A stretch of 64,000 nt of DNA. It comes from Clostridiaceae bacterium UBA6085 (GTDB lineage Bacteria > Bacillota > Clostridia > Clostridiales > Clostridiaceae). A program made the position numbers and the translations under genes. The DNA lies in contig DIXH01000025.1 of NCBI GenBank assembly GCA_002428605.1, positions 19,197 to 83,196 on the forward strand, given 5' to 3'. A model generated the notes under the pieces. That model was not told the origin of the DNA. It worked only from the letters and a program-made list of their open reading frames with translations, and ran no database searches. Shown here piece after piece: positions 27,264 through 34,793 of this stretch. Positions within the stretch are counted from its first letter, which is position 1, and each line of letters opens with the position of its first letter.

Positions 27264-27623
27264 TTGGCAGAGCTTATATGCATTGTATGCCCGAGAGGCT
27301 GTCTTCTTAAGGTTGAGACGAACACAGATGGATATTTTGTCACGGGGAATTCCTGTCCCAGAGGAGTACCATATGCAGTAAGGGAAATGACTGATCCAAG
27401 GCGAATGGTTTCTTCGAGCGCAAGGATCGAAGGGGCTGTCCACAGGAGGCTTCCTGTAAAGACGAGCAAAAGTGTCCCTAAAGGACTCGTGCTCAGTATA
27501 TGCGAAGAGATAGGAAGTCTTGTGGTTAAGGCGCCTGTTGGTTTAGGTGATGTCATCATAAGGGATGTTCTTGGGACCGGGGCGGATGTTATCGCTTCAA
27601 GGACAATGGAAAGAGTTCCATAG
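27264..27623 (+). CDS. DUF1667 cysteine-motif protein
   Basis: The 119-residue protein starts at a TTG (TTGGCAGAG) with GAGGTGTGAGG upstream. It has the DUF1667 N-terminus ICIVCPRGCLLKV and then TGNSCPRGVPYA, that is CxxxxC ... C, which may bind iron or a cluster. The rest (EMTDPRRMVSSSARIEG, KTSKSVPKGLVL) matches the family. DUF1667 genes regularly follow GlpA/GlpB-like genes, so it is probably a small electron-transfer or assembly subunit of the dehydrogenase. The biochemical role is not established. Confidence 0.85.
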   Translation: MAELICIVCPRGCLLKVETNTDGYFVTGNSCPRGVPYAVREMTDPRRMVSSSARIEGAVHRRLPVKTSKSVPKGLVLSICEEIGSLVVKAPVGLGDVIIRDVLGTGADVIASRTMERVP

Positions 27624-27676
27624 TCCTATGACGTGCTGTAGAATTGTATCATAAGGAAGAAACTGGAGGTTTTGAC

Positions 27677-28492
27677 ATGGATGACCTGGACCTTGGGAAG
27701 ATATCAGGACACATCAACACATCATGGCTGGGAAGGACTGCAGTTATGGTAGAATCCGTTGATTCCACCAACAGCTGGCTCAAGGAGCGTGCGGAGGAAG
27801 GAAGCGCAAAGGACGGTACTGTAGTAATTGCAAGGATGCAGACAGGAGGAAGGGGAAGGCTTGGAAGAAGCTTCCATTCACCTGAAGGCGGACTATACAT
27901 GTCCTTTTTCATCAGGAAGCCTGACACGAAGATGGACACCTCCCTTGCTACCATAGCAGCTGCCGTCTCAGCGAGAGATGCGATACATGAGCTATGCGGC
28001 ATAAGACCCAGGCTCAAATGGGTGAATGATGTATACATGGGTGACAGGAAGGTTGGAGGGATACTTGTTGAAGGAAAGTTTGACCCGGTAGGGAAAACGA
28101 TGGACCATCTTGTCATAGGTATAGGAATCAACGTTGCAACAGGAGAATTTCCCGATGAACTGAAGGAAATTGCGTCTTCTATCGTCAATGAGACAGGAAT
28201 CCAAATAAGCAGAAGCCTCCTATGTGCCAGGATCGCAGACAACCTTGAAAAGATGCTCAGGGAGACCATCGAGGATCCTGAAGGGTTAGTTGAAGACTAC
28301 AAAGGGTCCCTGATGTATATCGGCCATGAGATCACGGTAACCACCGGAGGCAGGGTGAGACCCGCAAGGCTTGTCGGAGTGGACAGGAAGGGTGGACTTA
28401 TGGTCAGGTACCTGGATTCCGAGGATGAAGGGACATCTGTAATCAGCTCAGGAGAGGTTACCATAAGGGGTGGAGCTGGAAATGGTGCATGA
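27677..28492 (+). CDS. birA: Biotin--[acetyl-CoA-carboxylase] ligase, without DNA-binding domain
   Basis: The 271-residue enzyme activates biotin with ATP and attaches it to a carrier-protein lysine. I see the catalytic loop GGRGRLGRSFHSPEGGLYMS near residue 60, the KWVNDVYMGDRKVGGIL segment near residue 120, and the C-terminal SH3-like end (GHEITVTTGGRVRPARLVG). There is no N-terminal winged helix, so it cannot act as the classical BirA repressor. The ATG at 27677 follows GGAGGT. It is sandwiched between two GlpA-like genes and overlaps the second. Confidence 0.92.
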   Translation: MDDLDLGKISGHINTSWLGRTAVMVESVDSTNSWLKERAEEGSAKDGTVVIARMQTGGRGRLGRSFHSPEGGLYMSFFIRKPDTKMDTSLATIAAAVSARDAIHELCGIRPRLKWVNDVYMGDRKVGGILVEGKFDPVGKTMDHLVIGIGINVATGEFPDELKEIASSIVNETGIQISRSLLCARIADNLEKMLRETIEDPEGLVEDYKGSLMYIGHEITVTTGGRVRPARLVGVDRKGGLMVRYLDSEDEGTSVISSGEVTIRGGAGNGA

Positions 28493-29948
28493 TGTGGCAA
28501 TAATAGGCGGCGGTATCATCGGGACGAGCCTTGCAAGGGAGCTTACAAGGTACAGGCTCAAAATCGCCATTTTCGAGAAGCATCCCGATGTCTCCATGGG
28601 TGCTACAAAGGCCAACAGCGCCATAGTGCACGGTGGATATGCAGAGGGAAGTGATACCCTAAAGGGAAGGCTTTGCATTGAGGGCAGGAGGAGATTCAGG
28701 GAGCTTGAAGATGAGCTTCATTTCGGTTTTACTGAAACAGGGTCCCTGCTTGTAAGCTTGGAAGATGATAAGGAGCCTCTGGAAAGGCTCCTCAGGAGCG
28801 GAATAGAGAATGGCCTCACTGACCTTTCCATAATAGGCAGGGAAGAAATAAGGGAAATGGAACCCAATATATCGGAAGAGGCAAGGAATGCCCTGTTCTG
28901 CAAGGGTGCAGGGATATGTTCACCCTATGGGATGGCAATAGCCATGGCTGAAAATGCGGTTGAAAACGGAGCTGACCTTTTCCTGTCAACTGAAGTTACT
29001 GGAATTGAAAGGGAGAACGGGATATTTAACCTATCTACCAATAAGGGGGATTTTCAAGCCGCGTTCGTTGTCAATTGCGCCGGTGTTATGTCAGACAGGG
29101 TTGCAAGGATGGCAGGTGCGGATGGATTTGAAATACTGCCAAGAAGCGGAGAGTACCTCCTGTTTGCCCGGGGTACTGGTAAGCTGCTTGAGCATGTCGT
29201 GTTCCAGCTTCCGACTGTAATGGGGAAGGGCGTGCTGGTCACTCCGACTATCCATGGTAATCTCCTCATAGGTCCCGATGCATCGGACGTAGAGGACAGG
29301 GAGGACACATCCACCCACCAGGAAAGGCTTAAGAATGTGTACAACCAGGCAAAGAAGCTGTATCCTGATATTAAAGGTGAGAGCTTCCTAAGGAGCTTTA
29401 CGGGCATCAGGGCAAGGAGTTCGACAGGTGACTTCGTGATCGGACCGTCGAATATCAAGGGCTTCATCAATGCAGCCGGAATACAGTCTCCGGGTCTTAC
29501 AGCATCACCAGCAATTGCACATCTTCTTGTAAGGATACTGGAGGAGGAAGGCTTGAGACTTGAGCCTGAGGCTTCCTTCAATCCATTCAGGAAGCCTGTG
29601 GAGGCATCACCGAAGGATCTGCCCTACAGGGAGGTCGACAGACTTTCGAGGCTTCCAGTCGGAAAGAGGGAGAGGATAGTATGCAGATGCGAGCAGGTGA
29701 CCGAAGGGGAGATAGCTGATTCTATGGACAGAGGGATAGAGGTTACCACGGTAGACGGAATAAAGAGAAGGACCAGGGCGGCAATGGGCTGGTGCCAGGG
29801 TACGTTCTGCAGGGAGAGAATCGCAGCTGCAATGGAAGATCTGACAGGAATATTGCCGGACGGGAGCTACGACATCGAGCGCAGCGGAGTGTCGAGGATC
29901 GAGAAGAATGACTTCCTCGATTTCCTGAAAGCGCGCAAGGAGGAATAA
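28482..29948 (+). CDS. Second GlpA-like FAD dehydrogenase with BFD-like [2Fe-2S] domain
   Basis: This 488-residue paralogue of the gene at 24569 has the same architecture: HDVAIIGGGIIGTSLARELT (FAD), ILPRSGEYLLFARG, VLVTPTIHGNLLIGPDAS, INAAGIQSPGLTASPAIAH, and a C-terminal cluster domain with CRCEQVTEGEI and WCQGTFC. The ATG at 28482 lies within the end of birA (11-base overlap). Unlike the first copy it has no GlpB/DUF1667 pair directly behind it, so it may share those partners or act on a different 2-hydroxy substrate. Confidence 0.83.
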   Translation: MVHDVAIIGGGIIGTSLARELTRYRLKIAIFEKHPDVSMGATKANSAIVHGGYAEGSDTLKGRLCIEGRRRFRELEDELHFGFTETGSLLVSLEDDKEPLERLLRSGIENGLTDLSIIGREEIREMEPNISEEARNALFCKGAGICSPYGMAIAMAENAVENGADLFLSTEVTGIERENGIFNLSTNKGDFQAAFVVNCAGVMSDRVARMAGADGFEILPRSGEYLLFARGTGKLLEHVVFQLPTVMGKGVLVTPTIHGNLLIGPDASDVEDREDTSTHQERLKNVYNQAKKLYPDIKGESFLRSFTGIRARSSTGDFVIGPSNIKGFINAAGIQSPGLTASPAIAHLLVRILEEEGLRLEPEASFNPFRKPVEASPKDLPYREVDRLSRLPVGKRERIVCRCEQVTEGEIADSMDRGIEVTTVDGIKRRTRAAMGWCQGTFCRERIAAAMEDLTGILPDGSYDIERSGVSRIEKNDFLDFLKARKEE

Positions 29949-30482
29949 ATGAGCGACATAATTGACTTCAACGAGCTGAAGAACAAGGTGCGGGAAAAGG
30001 ACATTGACGATTTCGAGAATTACATAATGTCACTTTATGGACAGATGGGTACTGGGAGCATGAACTTCGCCCAGATAAACAAGGCGATACAGGAATACAT
30101 GAAGGAACATGGGATCTCACAGGAGAAGTTCATGGACCTCCAGATGAAGCTTATGGAAAGATACGGGGTAACGCCTGAGGACGTCGAGAAGCAGTACAAC
30201 ATACCAGGCGGAAACTATGAAAGGTACAGGAAATCCCTTGGATTCACTGAAAAATACAAGGACAGGATAAAAAGCTACGCAGGCTTCAATTATGAGATAA
30301 AGAACGACAGGAATGACCTGACTATATTCCTGAATGACAATATCGTCCTGATTTCTTCAAGGAAGAAGGTCGACCTTTCAGACAATGAGCTGAACGAGTT
30401 CCTTGTATCATACAAGAAGCTTTCAAAGGATGAGAAGCTGATGGTCAGGATCAGCGAAAATGTAATTGAGTATGAATATTGA
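29949..30482 (+). CDS. DUF3867 family protein
   Basis: The 177-residue soluble protein starts right after the TAA of the previous gene, with AAGGAGGA inside that gene's end. It matches the clostridial DUF3867 pattern: DIIDFNELKNKVREKDIDDF, IQEYMKEHGISQEKF, and MERYGVTPEDVEKQYNIPG. The N-terminal part is charged and helical, and the C-terminal part has beta-like segments (NDLTIFLNDNIVLIS). No activity is known for this family. It overlaps or abuts proC downstream. Confidence 0.8.
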   Translation: MSDIIDFNELKNKVREKDIDDFENYIMSLYGQMGTGSMNFAQINKAIQEYMKEHGISQEKFMDLQMKLMERYGVTPEDVEKQYNIPGGNYERYRKSLGFTEKYKDRIKSYAGFNYEIKNDRNDLTIFLNDNIVLISSRKKVDLSDNELNEFLVSYKKLSKDEKLMVRISENVIEYEY

Positions 30483-30498
30483 GAGGAAGGTGGACCGG

Positions 30499-31287
30499 AT
30501 GAGGATAGGCATAGTAGGCACAGGAAACATGGGATATGCCATTGGCAAGGGACTTCAGCAGGCAGGCTATGGGATAACGGTATACAACAGGAGCGACAGG
30601 AACGTATCTGAACTGAAGTCGGGAGGAGCCCATGTCGCTCCAAGTGTGCGCGAGCTTGCAAAGGATAGCGACGTAGTCATAATCGCGGTGAAGCCAAAGG
30701 ACATCCTGGGAGTGATCAAGGAAAACTGCGATTATCTTGAAGGGAAGACAGTCGTATCGATTGCTGCAGGTGTTTCACTCCAGAGCCTGCGAGTCGCATC
30801 GGAGAACAAGGCGACAATGGCGCGGGTAATGCCGAATACTCCTGCACTGATATCAAAAGGGGTTTACGGCGTTGTCTCCGACGGACTGGACCTGGAACTA
30901 AGGGAGTCCATAGTGAAGCTCTTTTCATCAATCGGTGAGGCTTACCTCATAACGGAAGAAGACATCCATGGATTCATATCTATAGCCGGATCATCACCCG
31001 CATATGTATTCATGTTCATGGAAGCACTTGCAGATGCAGGAGTCAGGATGGGGATCAAGAGAGCTGATGCATATGATATAGTGGCAGATACACTTATCGG
31101 GTCAGCCATGCTGTACAAGAAGACAAGGGAGCACCCGGGAGCGCTCAAGGACATGGTCACATCGCCCAAAGGGACGACCATAGAAGCTGTAAGGGTACTT
31201 GAGGAAAAGGGCTTCAGGACCGCTGTGATTGAAGGTGCTCTGGCTGCAGGGCTCAAGTCAAGGGAAATGGAAGCCAGGGATAAATAG
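30499..31287 (+). CDS. proC: Pyrroline-5-carboxylate reductase
   Basis: The 262-residue enzyme makes proline by NAD(P)H reduction of 1-pyrroline-5-carboxylate. It starts MRIGIVGTGNMGYAIGKGLQ (Rossmann fold) with GAGGAAGGTGG upstream. It has the family segment MARVMPNTPALISKGVYG and the C-terminal signature with ALKDMVTSPKGTTIEAVRVL. The start at 30499 is 16 bases after the DUF3867 stop. A strong bidirectional hairpin follows, shared with convergent glmS. Confidence 0.94.
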   Translation: MRIGIVGTGNMGYAIGKGLQQAGYGITVYNRSDRNVSELKSGGAHVAPSVRELAKDSDVVIIAVKPKDILGVIKENCDYLEGKTVVSIAAGVSLQSLRVASENKATMARVMPNTPALISKGVYGVVSDGLDLELRESIVKLFSSIGEAYLITEEDIHGFISIAGSSPAYVFMFMEALADAGVRMGIKRADAYDIVADTLIGSAMLYKKTREHPGALKDMVTSPKGTTIEAVRVLEEKGFRTAVIEGALAAGLKSREMEARDK

Positions 31288-31308
31288 ACAGTAATTGAAG
31301 CTAAATTA

Positions 31309-31338
31309 AAGCACCCCGGAAAAAATTCCGGGGTGCTC
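31309..31338. terminator. Bidirectional terminator between proC and glmS
   Basis: GCACCCCGGAA (31311-31321) pairs with TTCCGGGGTGC (31326-31336) around AAAA. T-rich tracts occur on the minus-strand side. Confidence 0.85.
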
Positions 31339-31341
31339 ATT

Positions 31342-33168
31342 CTATTCCACTGTAACTGATTTTGCAAGGTTCCTCGGCTTGTCTACGTCCAGGCCCTTGA
31401 ATGAGCAGACGTAGTAGGAGAGGAGCTGCATAGGTACGACTGCAAGTACTGGTGCAAGCAGGTCTAGCGTTTCAGGTATGTGTACCGCTGTATCGACGAA
31501 GCTGTCTACAGTCTTATTGCTCTCATATGTTACAACCATGACCTTCGCGCCTCTGGAGGTTACCTCCTTGAGGTTTGAATGCATCTTGTCAAGCAGGCTT
31601 CTCTGTGTAAGCGATGCAAGCACCGAGGTATTCTTCTCGATGAGGGCTATGGGGCCGTGCTTAAGCTCTCCACCAGGGTAGGCATCCGCATGGATGTATG
31701 TGAGCTCCTTGAGCTTGAGGGCCGCTTCAATTGCGACCGCATAGTCCAGGCCTCTTCCGATGAAGAACACATCCTTTTCGCCATGGATCTTCAAGGCGAA
31801 CTTCTGTATGCTTTCCTTCTCTTCGATTACCTTTGAAACCTTGTCTGGAAGAAGAAGCATCTCCTTCTTGATGACATCAGTCTCCTCATCGGTCATTGTG
31901 CCAAGCAGCTCGGCAAAATGCAGGGCTATTGTATACACTGCTATAAGCATGGTGAGATATGCCTTAGTCGATGCAACTCCGATTTCAGGTCCTGCCCAGG
32001 TGTAGAACACATCTGTAGCTTCCCTTGCAACCGAGCTTCCGACCACGTTGGTGATCGCTATTACCCTTGCTCCCTTTTTCTTTGAGTCACGTAGTACCGC
32101 CAAAGTGTCAGCAGTCTCTCCGGACTGGCTTATGACAATGAGCAGTGTCCTTGAGTCTATTATCGGGTCCCTGTATCTGAATTCTGATGCGACATCAACC
32201 TCTACAGGTATCTTTGACAGTGATTCTATTGCTGTCTTGCCGACAACTCCGGCATTGTAAGCCGTTCCGCAGGCAACTATGTAGATCCTTGAGTAGCTTT
32301 CAAGCATTTCCTTGGTTATAGTTATGTCGTCCAGCTTGACCTTCTGACCTGCCACTATCCTCGATGTCATGGTATCCCTGAGGGCCTTCGGCTGCTCATG
32401 GATCTCCTTTATCGTGAAGTGATCATATCCGCCCTTTTCGGCAGAGTCCGCATTCCAGGTTATCGTGGTGGCTGACTTCTCAACAGGCTCCAGGTTGGCG
32501 TTGTAGTATTTGATGCCGGATCCCGTAATTTCCGCGAATTCCATGTCATCAAGATATACGACTTCCCTCGTGTAATTGAGTATGGCAGGAACGTCCGAGG
32601 CGATGAAGCTCTCGTTCTCTCCAATTCCGATTATGAGAGGACTGTCCTTCCTTACAGCTATTATCTTGTCAGGATCGTCAAGGGATATGACTCCAAGCGC
32701 GTAGCTTCCCTTGAGCCTCTGTGTCGCATTGATGACTGCCTCAAGCAGGCATCCGTTGAAATAGTGGTCTACTAGGTTAGGTATGACCTCGGTATCTGTC
32801 TCCGACAGGAAAGTATAACCCTTGTCAGCAAGCCAGCTTTTGATCTCCATGTAATTTTCGATTATGCCGTTGTGCACAACAGAAATCCTGTCGTTGTTGC
32901 TGCAATGAGGGTGAGAGTTCACGTCCGAAGGTTCACCGTGGGTGGCCCACCTGGTGTGGCCTATTCCAAGATGACCGTGGGCTGGCTCCGTCTCCAGCTT
33001 TTCCGCAAGATTCTTAAGCCTTCCCTTTGTCTTCACGATGGTGATCCTACCATCTTCAGGCACAGCGATGCCTGCCGAATCATAGCCCCTGTATTCGAGC
33101 TTTGAAAGACCGTGCACAAGGACGTCCGTAGCATCCTTGCCTCCTAAATAACCGACAATTCCACACAT
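31342..33168 (-). CDS. glmS: Glutamine--fructose-6-phosphate aminotransferase
   Basis: The 608-residue enzyme makes glucosamine-6-phosphate from fructose-6-phosphate and glutamine, the first step to UDP-GlcNAc and peptidoglycan. The N-terminal Ntn glutaminase begins MCGIVGYLGG with catalytic Cys 2. It has LEYRGYDSAG, HTRWATHGEPS and NGIIENY. Two SIS domains follow, with VACGTAYNAG, SQSGETADTLA and DAYPGGELKHGPIALI, and the terminus is DKPRNLAKSVTVE. Upstream lies a glmS ribozyme that should destroy the mRNA when glucosamine-6-phosphate accumulates. Confidence 0.97.
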   Translation of the reverse strand: MCGIVGYLGGKDATDVLVHGLSKLEYRGYDSAGIAVPEDGRITIVKTKGRLKNLAEKLETEPAHGHLGIGHTRWATHGEPSDVNSHPHCSNNDRISVVHNGIIENYMEIKSWLADKGYTFLSETDTEVIPNLVDHYFNGCLLEAVINATQRLKGSYALGVISLDDPDKIIAVRKDSPLIIGIGENESFIASDVPAILNYTREVVYLDDMEFAEITGSGIKYYNANLEPVEKSATTITWNADSAEKGGYDHFTIKEIHEQPKALRDTMTSRIVAGQKVKLDDITITKEMLESYSRIYIVACGTAYNAGVVGKTAIESLSKIPVEVDVASEFRYRDPIIDSRTLLIVISQSGETADTLAVLRDSKKKGARVIAITNVVGSSVAREATDVFYTWAGPEIGVASTKAYLTMLIAVYTIALHFAELLGTMTDEETDVIKKEMLLLPDKVSKVIEEKESIQKFALKIHGEKDVFFIGRGLDYAVAIEAALKLKELTYIHADAYPGGELKHGPIALIEKNTSVLASLTQRSLLDKMHSNLKEVTSRGAKVMVVTYESNKTVDSFVDTAVHIPETLDLLAPVLAVVPMQLLSYYVCSFKGLDVDKPRNLAKSVTVE

Positions 33169-33194
33169 GACAATACATCCTTTCTTATTTTATT

Positions 33195-33355
33195 AAGAAA
33201 GGTCTGGGCACCTGATCCCCTTTGTCCCCGAAGTTGCCTCCGGTATTTGAGGGAGCTTTTTCGGTAGTGCATACCGTGGAGCATCCGCCGAACTTTCGAT
33301 TACTCCATCCTCGTCAACCGGCTGAATCAGCCGGTTCTGGCGCTATTCCATCTGG
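33195..33355 (-). ncRNA. glmS ribozyme (glucosamine-6-phosphate-activated self-cleaving RNA)
   Basis: Read on the minus strand, the leader holds the ribozyme core. It starts AGCGCCAGAACCGG (33344-33331), with cleavage expected between A 33344 and G 33343. The P1-like stem AACCGGCTGA/AGCCGGTT follows, then GACGAGGATGGAG, TATCGAAA-type bases before GTTCGGCGGATGCTCC, and GCAACTTCGGGGACAAAG. These match the conserved glmS ribozyme segments. The RNA ends about 30 bases before the glmS start codon. A small hairpin (TTTCTTA/TAAGAAA) and an AAGGATG ribosome site lie in between. The rest of 33356-33490 shows no gene. Confidence 0.93.
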
Positions 33356-33487
33356 AATTTCATATTGATATCCAAACCTTGCTCCCATTATTATATAGGC
33401 ATTCCTCATTTAGCGCAACTTCCGGTGATAGTTAGATGCCTCATTATGCACGCATTCGATTGGGGCACATGGTGAAAAAACATTGTG

Positions 33488-33528
33488 AAAAATAAAACGG
33501 AAGGTCTCCGTTTATTGGAGACCTTCCG
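33488..33528 (-). terminator. Terminator after acylphosphatase
   Basis: The 12-bp arms CGGAAGGTCTCC and GGAGACCTTCCG (33498-33509, 33517-33528) form a perfect stem. On the minus strand TTTTATTTTT follows. Confidence 0.9.
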
Positions 33529-33530
33529 GC

Positions 33531-33812
33531 TCAATAGGTGATATCGAAGGATTTTTCATTGGGCTTCACCGGTATCTCTTTCATCGAGTAGTTCTCGATC
33601 CTTGAATACCCGTTACCGCCCTTTACTGTGTCGAGAAAGACTGAGATATGGTCATCAGGTCCCTGTACTTCCACCTCCACATTACCGTTATCCATGTTCC
33701 TGACATGACCTGTCAGCTTCATGATGTAAGCGGCCCTGTAGACGAAATACCTGAAGCCAACCCCTTGGACCCTTCCCTGGTAGATGATGAAGAGTCTCTT
33801 CAATTCAATCAC
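33531..33812 (-). CDS. acyP: Acylphosphatase
   Basis: The 93-residue enzyme hydrolyses acyl phosphates. The phosphate loop GRVQGVGFRYFVYRAA carries the catalytic Arg, and GHVRNMDNGNVEVEVQG has the catalytic Asn. The start is a GTG (GTGATTGAA) at 33812, eight bases after the upstream gene's stop, with AAGGA nearby. It is the last gene of a two-gene minus-strand unit and ends at a strong terminator. The full-length frame matches the family's usual 90 residues. Confidence 0.93.
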   Translation of the reverse strand: MIELKRLFIIYQGRVQGVGFRYFVYRAAYIMKLTGHVRNMDNGNVEVEVQGPDDHISVFLDTVKGGNGYSRIENYSMKEIPVKPNEKSFDITY

Positions 33813-33820
33813 ATCCTTGG

Positions 33821-34699
33821 TCAGTTTCCTGATACGTGTTCCGTTTCTGCTATCTGCTCCTTGGTTTCAAGATGGCTTTTCCTGGCTTTTTCCGGAATCT
33901 GGAACAGTTTGGCTCCCCCGGACTTTCCTTTTATAAGCTTCTGGAGACGTTTCTTCTCCTTTGCCTTGAACACGTTGAGAGTATACACGTAGTCCAGATA
34001 GATCGCGCCTACTGTCTTGGCTCCTGCGAGCCTGTCGTTTTCAAGGTTCATCAGCCTCAGATGCCTTGTCAGCTTCTTTATGGGCTCATTGTACAGGTTG
34101 TAGATATCCTTGCTCATCTTCATCGCATCGAGGTAAGTCAGCTGGATGTCCTTGTCCAGCTTTATGTTGATGTAGGTGTGCATAAATGCCTGGTTATATG
34201 TGACAACCGGCATAGTATCGGCAAACTTTATGAACTTAGCGAATGCTTCCCCGATCGACAGGCTGTATTTCTCAAAAAGAGGGTCTCTTGACTCTATTGG
34301 GACAAAGAGGGAATCAACCATCCTGGTTCCCTTGTACCTTACTGCCTGCAGGCTTGACACTGTCGCTCCATAAGGGTCTTCGCTGTTCCTTCCGAGATAC
34401 AGCGCTATGAAGTCCTTGTGCAGAGGAACTGAGTCAACTTCCTTCAGTATCTTTCCTCTGTGGTTGAACAGGGCCTTTTCCATGATCACGTTCCTGTAGT
34501 TCATCCTTGACGGGTTGTATATCATGTCCTTCACAATGTAGAATGCCGCTATGGTAAGTCCCATGAGAAGAAATACTATCGAGTAGCCCAGTTCCGGCTT
34601 CTTGCCGCTCTTATAATACTCGTTAGTGAATACTGCGATCAGGATGAGGAACAGGTATATGAAGATATATTTCATGTTAAGCACTTTCCTAATCTTCAT
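33821..34699 (-). CDS. Membrane-anchored protein with a degenerate DnaQ-like exonuclease fold
   Basis: This 292-residue protein of no named family starts at MKIRKVLNMKYIF, with AAAGGGGGA upstream. Two helices (about 9-25 and 38-58) anchor it. From about residue 90 the order of segments resembles a DEDD 3'-5' exonuclease: a strand FIALYLGRNSEDP followed by VSSLQAVRYKG, then FIKFADTMPVVTYNQAFMHT, then LRLMNLENDRLAGAKTVGAIY. The acidic residues are mostly missing. DxE of motif I reads YLG, and the Asp after the N of motif II is Met. If the fold assignment is right it is a non-catalytic, perhaps nucleic-acid- or protein-binding, relative at the membrane. A Lys-rich C-terminus follows. Confidence 0.6.
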   Translation of the reverse strand: MKIRKVLNMKYIFIYLFLILIAVFTNEYYKSGKKPELGYSIVFLLMGLTIAAFYIVKDMIYNPSRMNYRNVIMEKALFNHRGKILKEVDSVPLHKDFIALYLGRNSEDPYGATVSSLQAVRYKGTRMVDSLFVPIESRDPLFEKYSLSIGEAFAKFIKFADTMPVVTYNQAFMHTYINIKLDKDIQLTYLDAMKMSKDIYNLYNEPIKKLTRHLRLMNLENDRLAGAKTVGAIYLDYVYTLNVFKAKEKKRLQKLIKGKSGGAKLFQIPEKARKSHLETKEQIAETEHVSGN

Positions 34700-34793
34700 T
34701 GCTTTCCCCCTTTTCACTCATTAATAGTGTAATCTATTACATTATAATGCAAAACTCGTAAAAATTAAAGACACGGTGTTTTCACTTAGATTG

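Noticed and set aside
27649..28269. 206-codon minus-strand frame inside the biotin ligase gene
   Set aside because: Composition is that of an antisense shadow, and the biotin ligase motifs on the plus strand are unambiguous.
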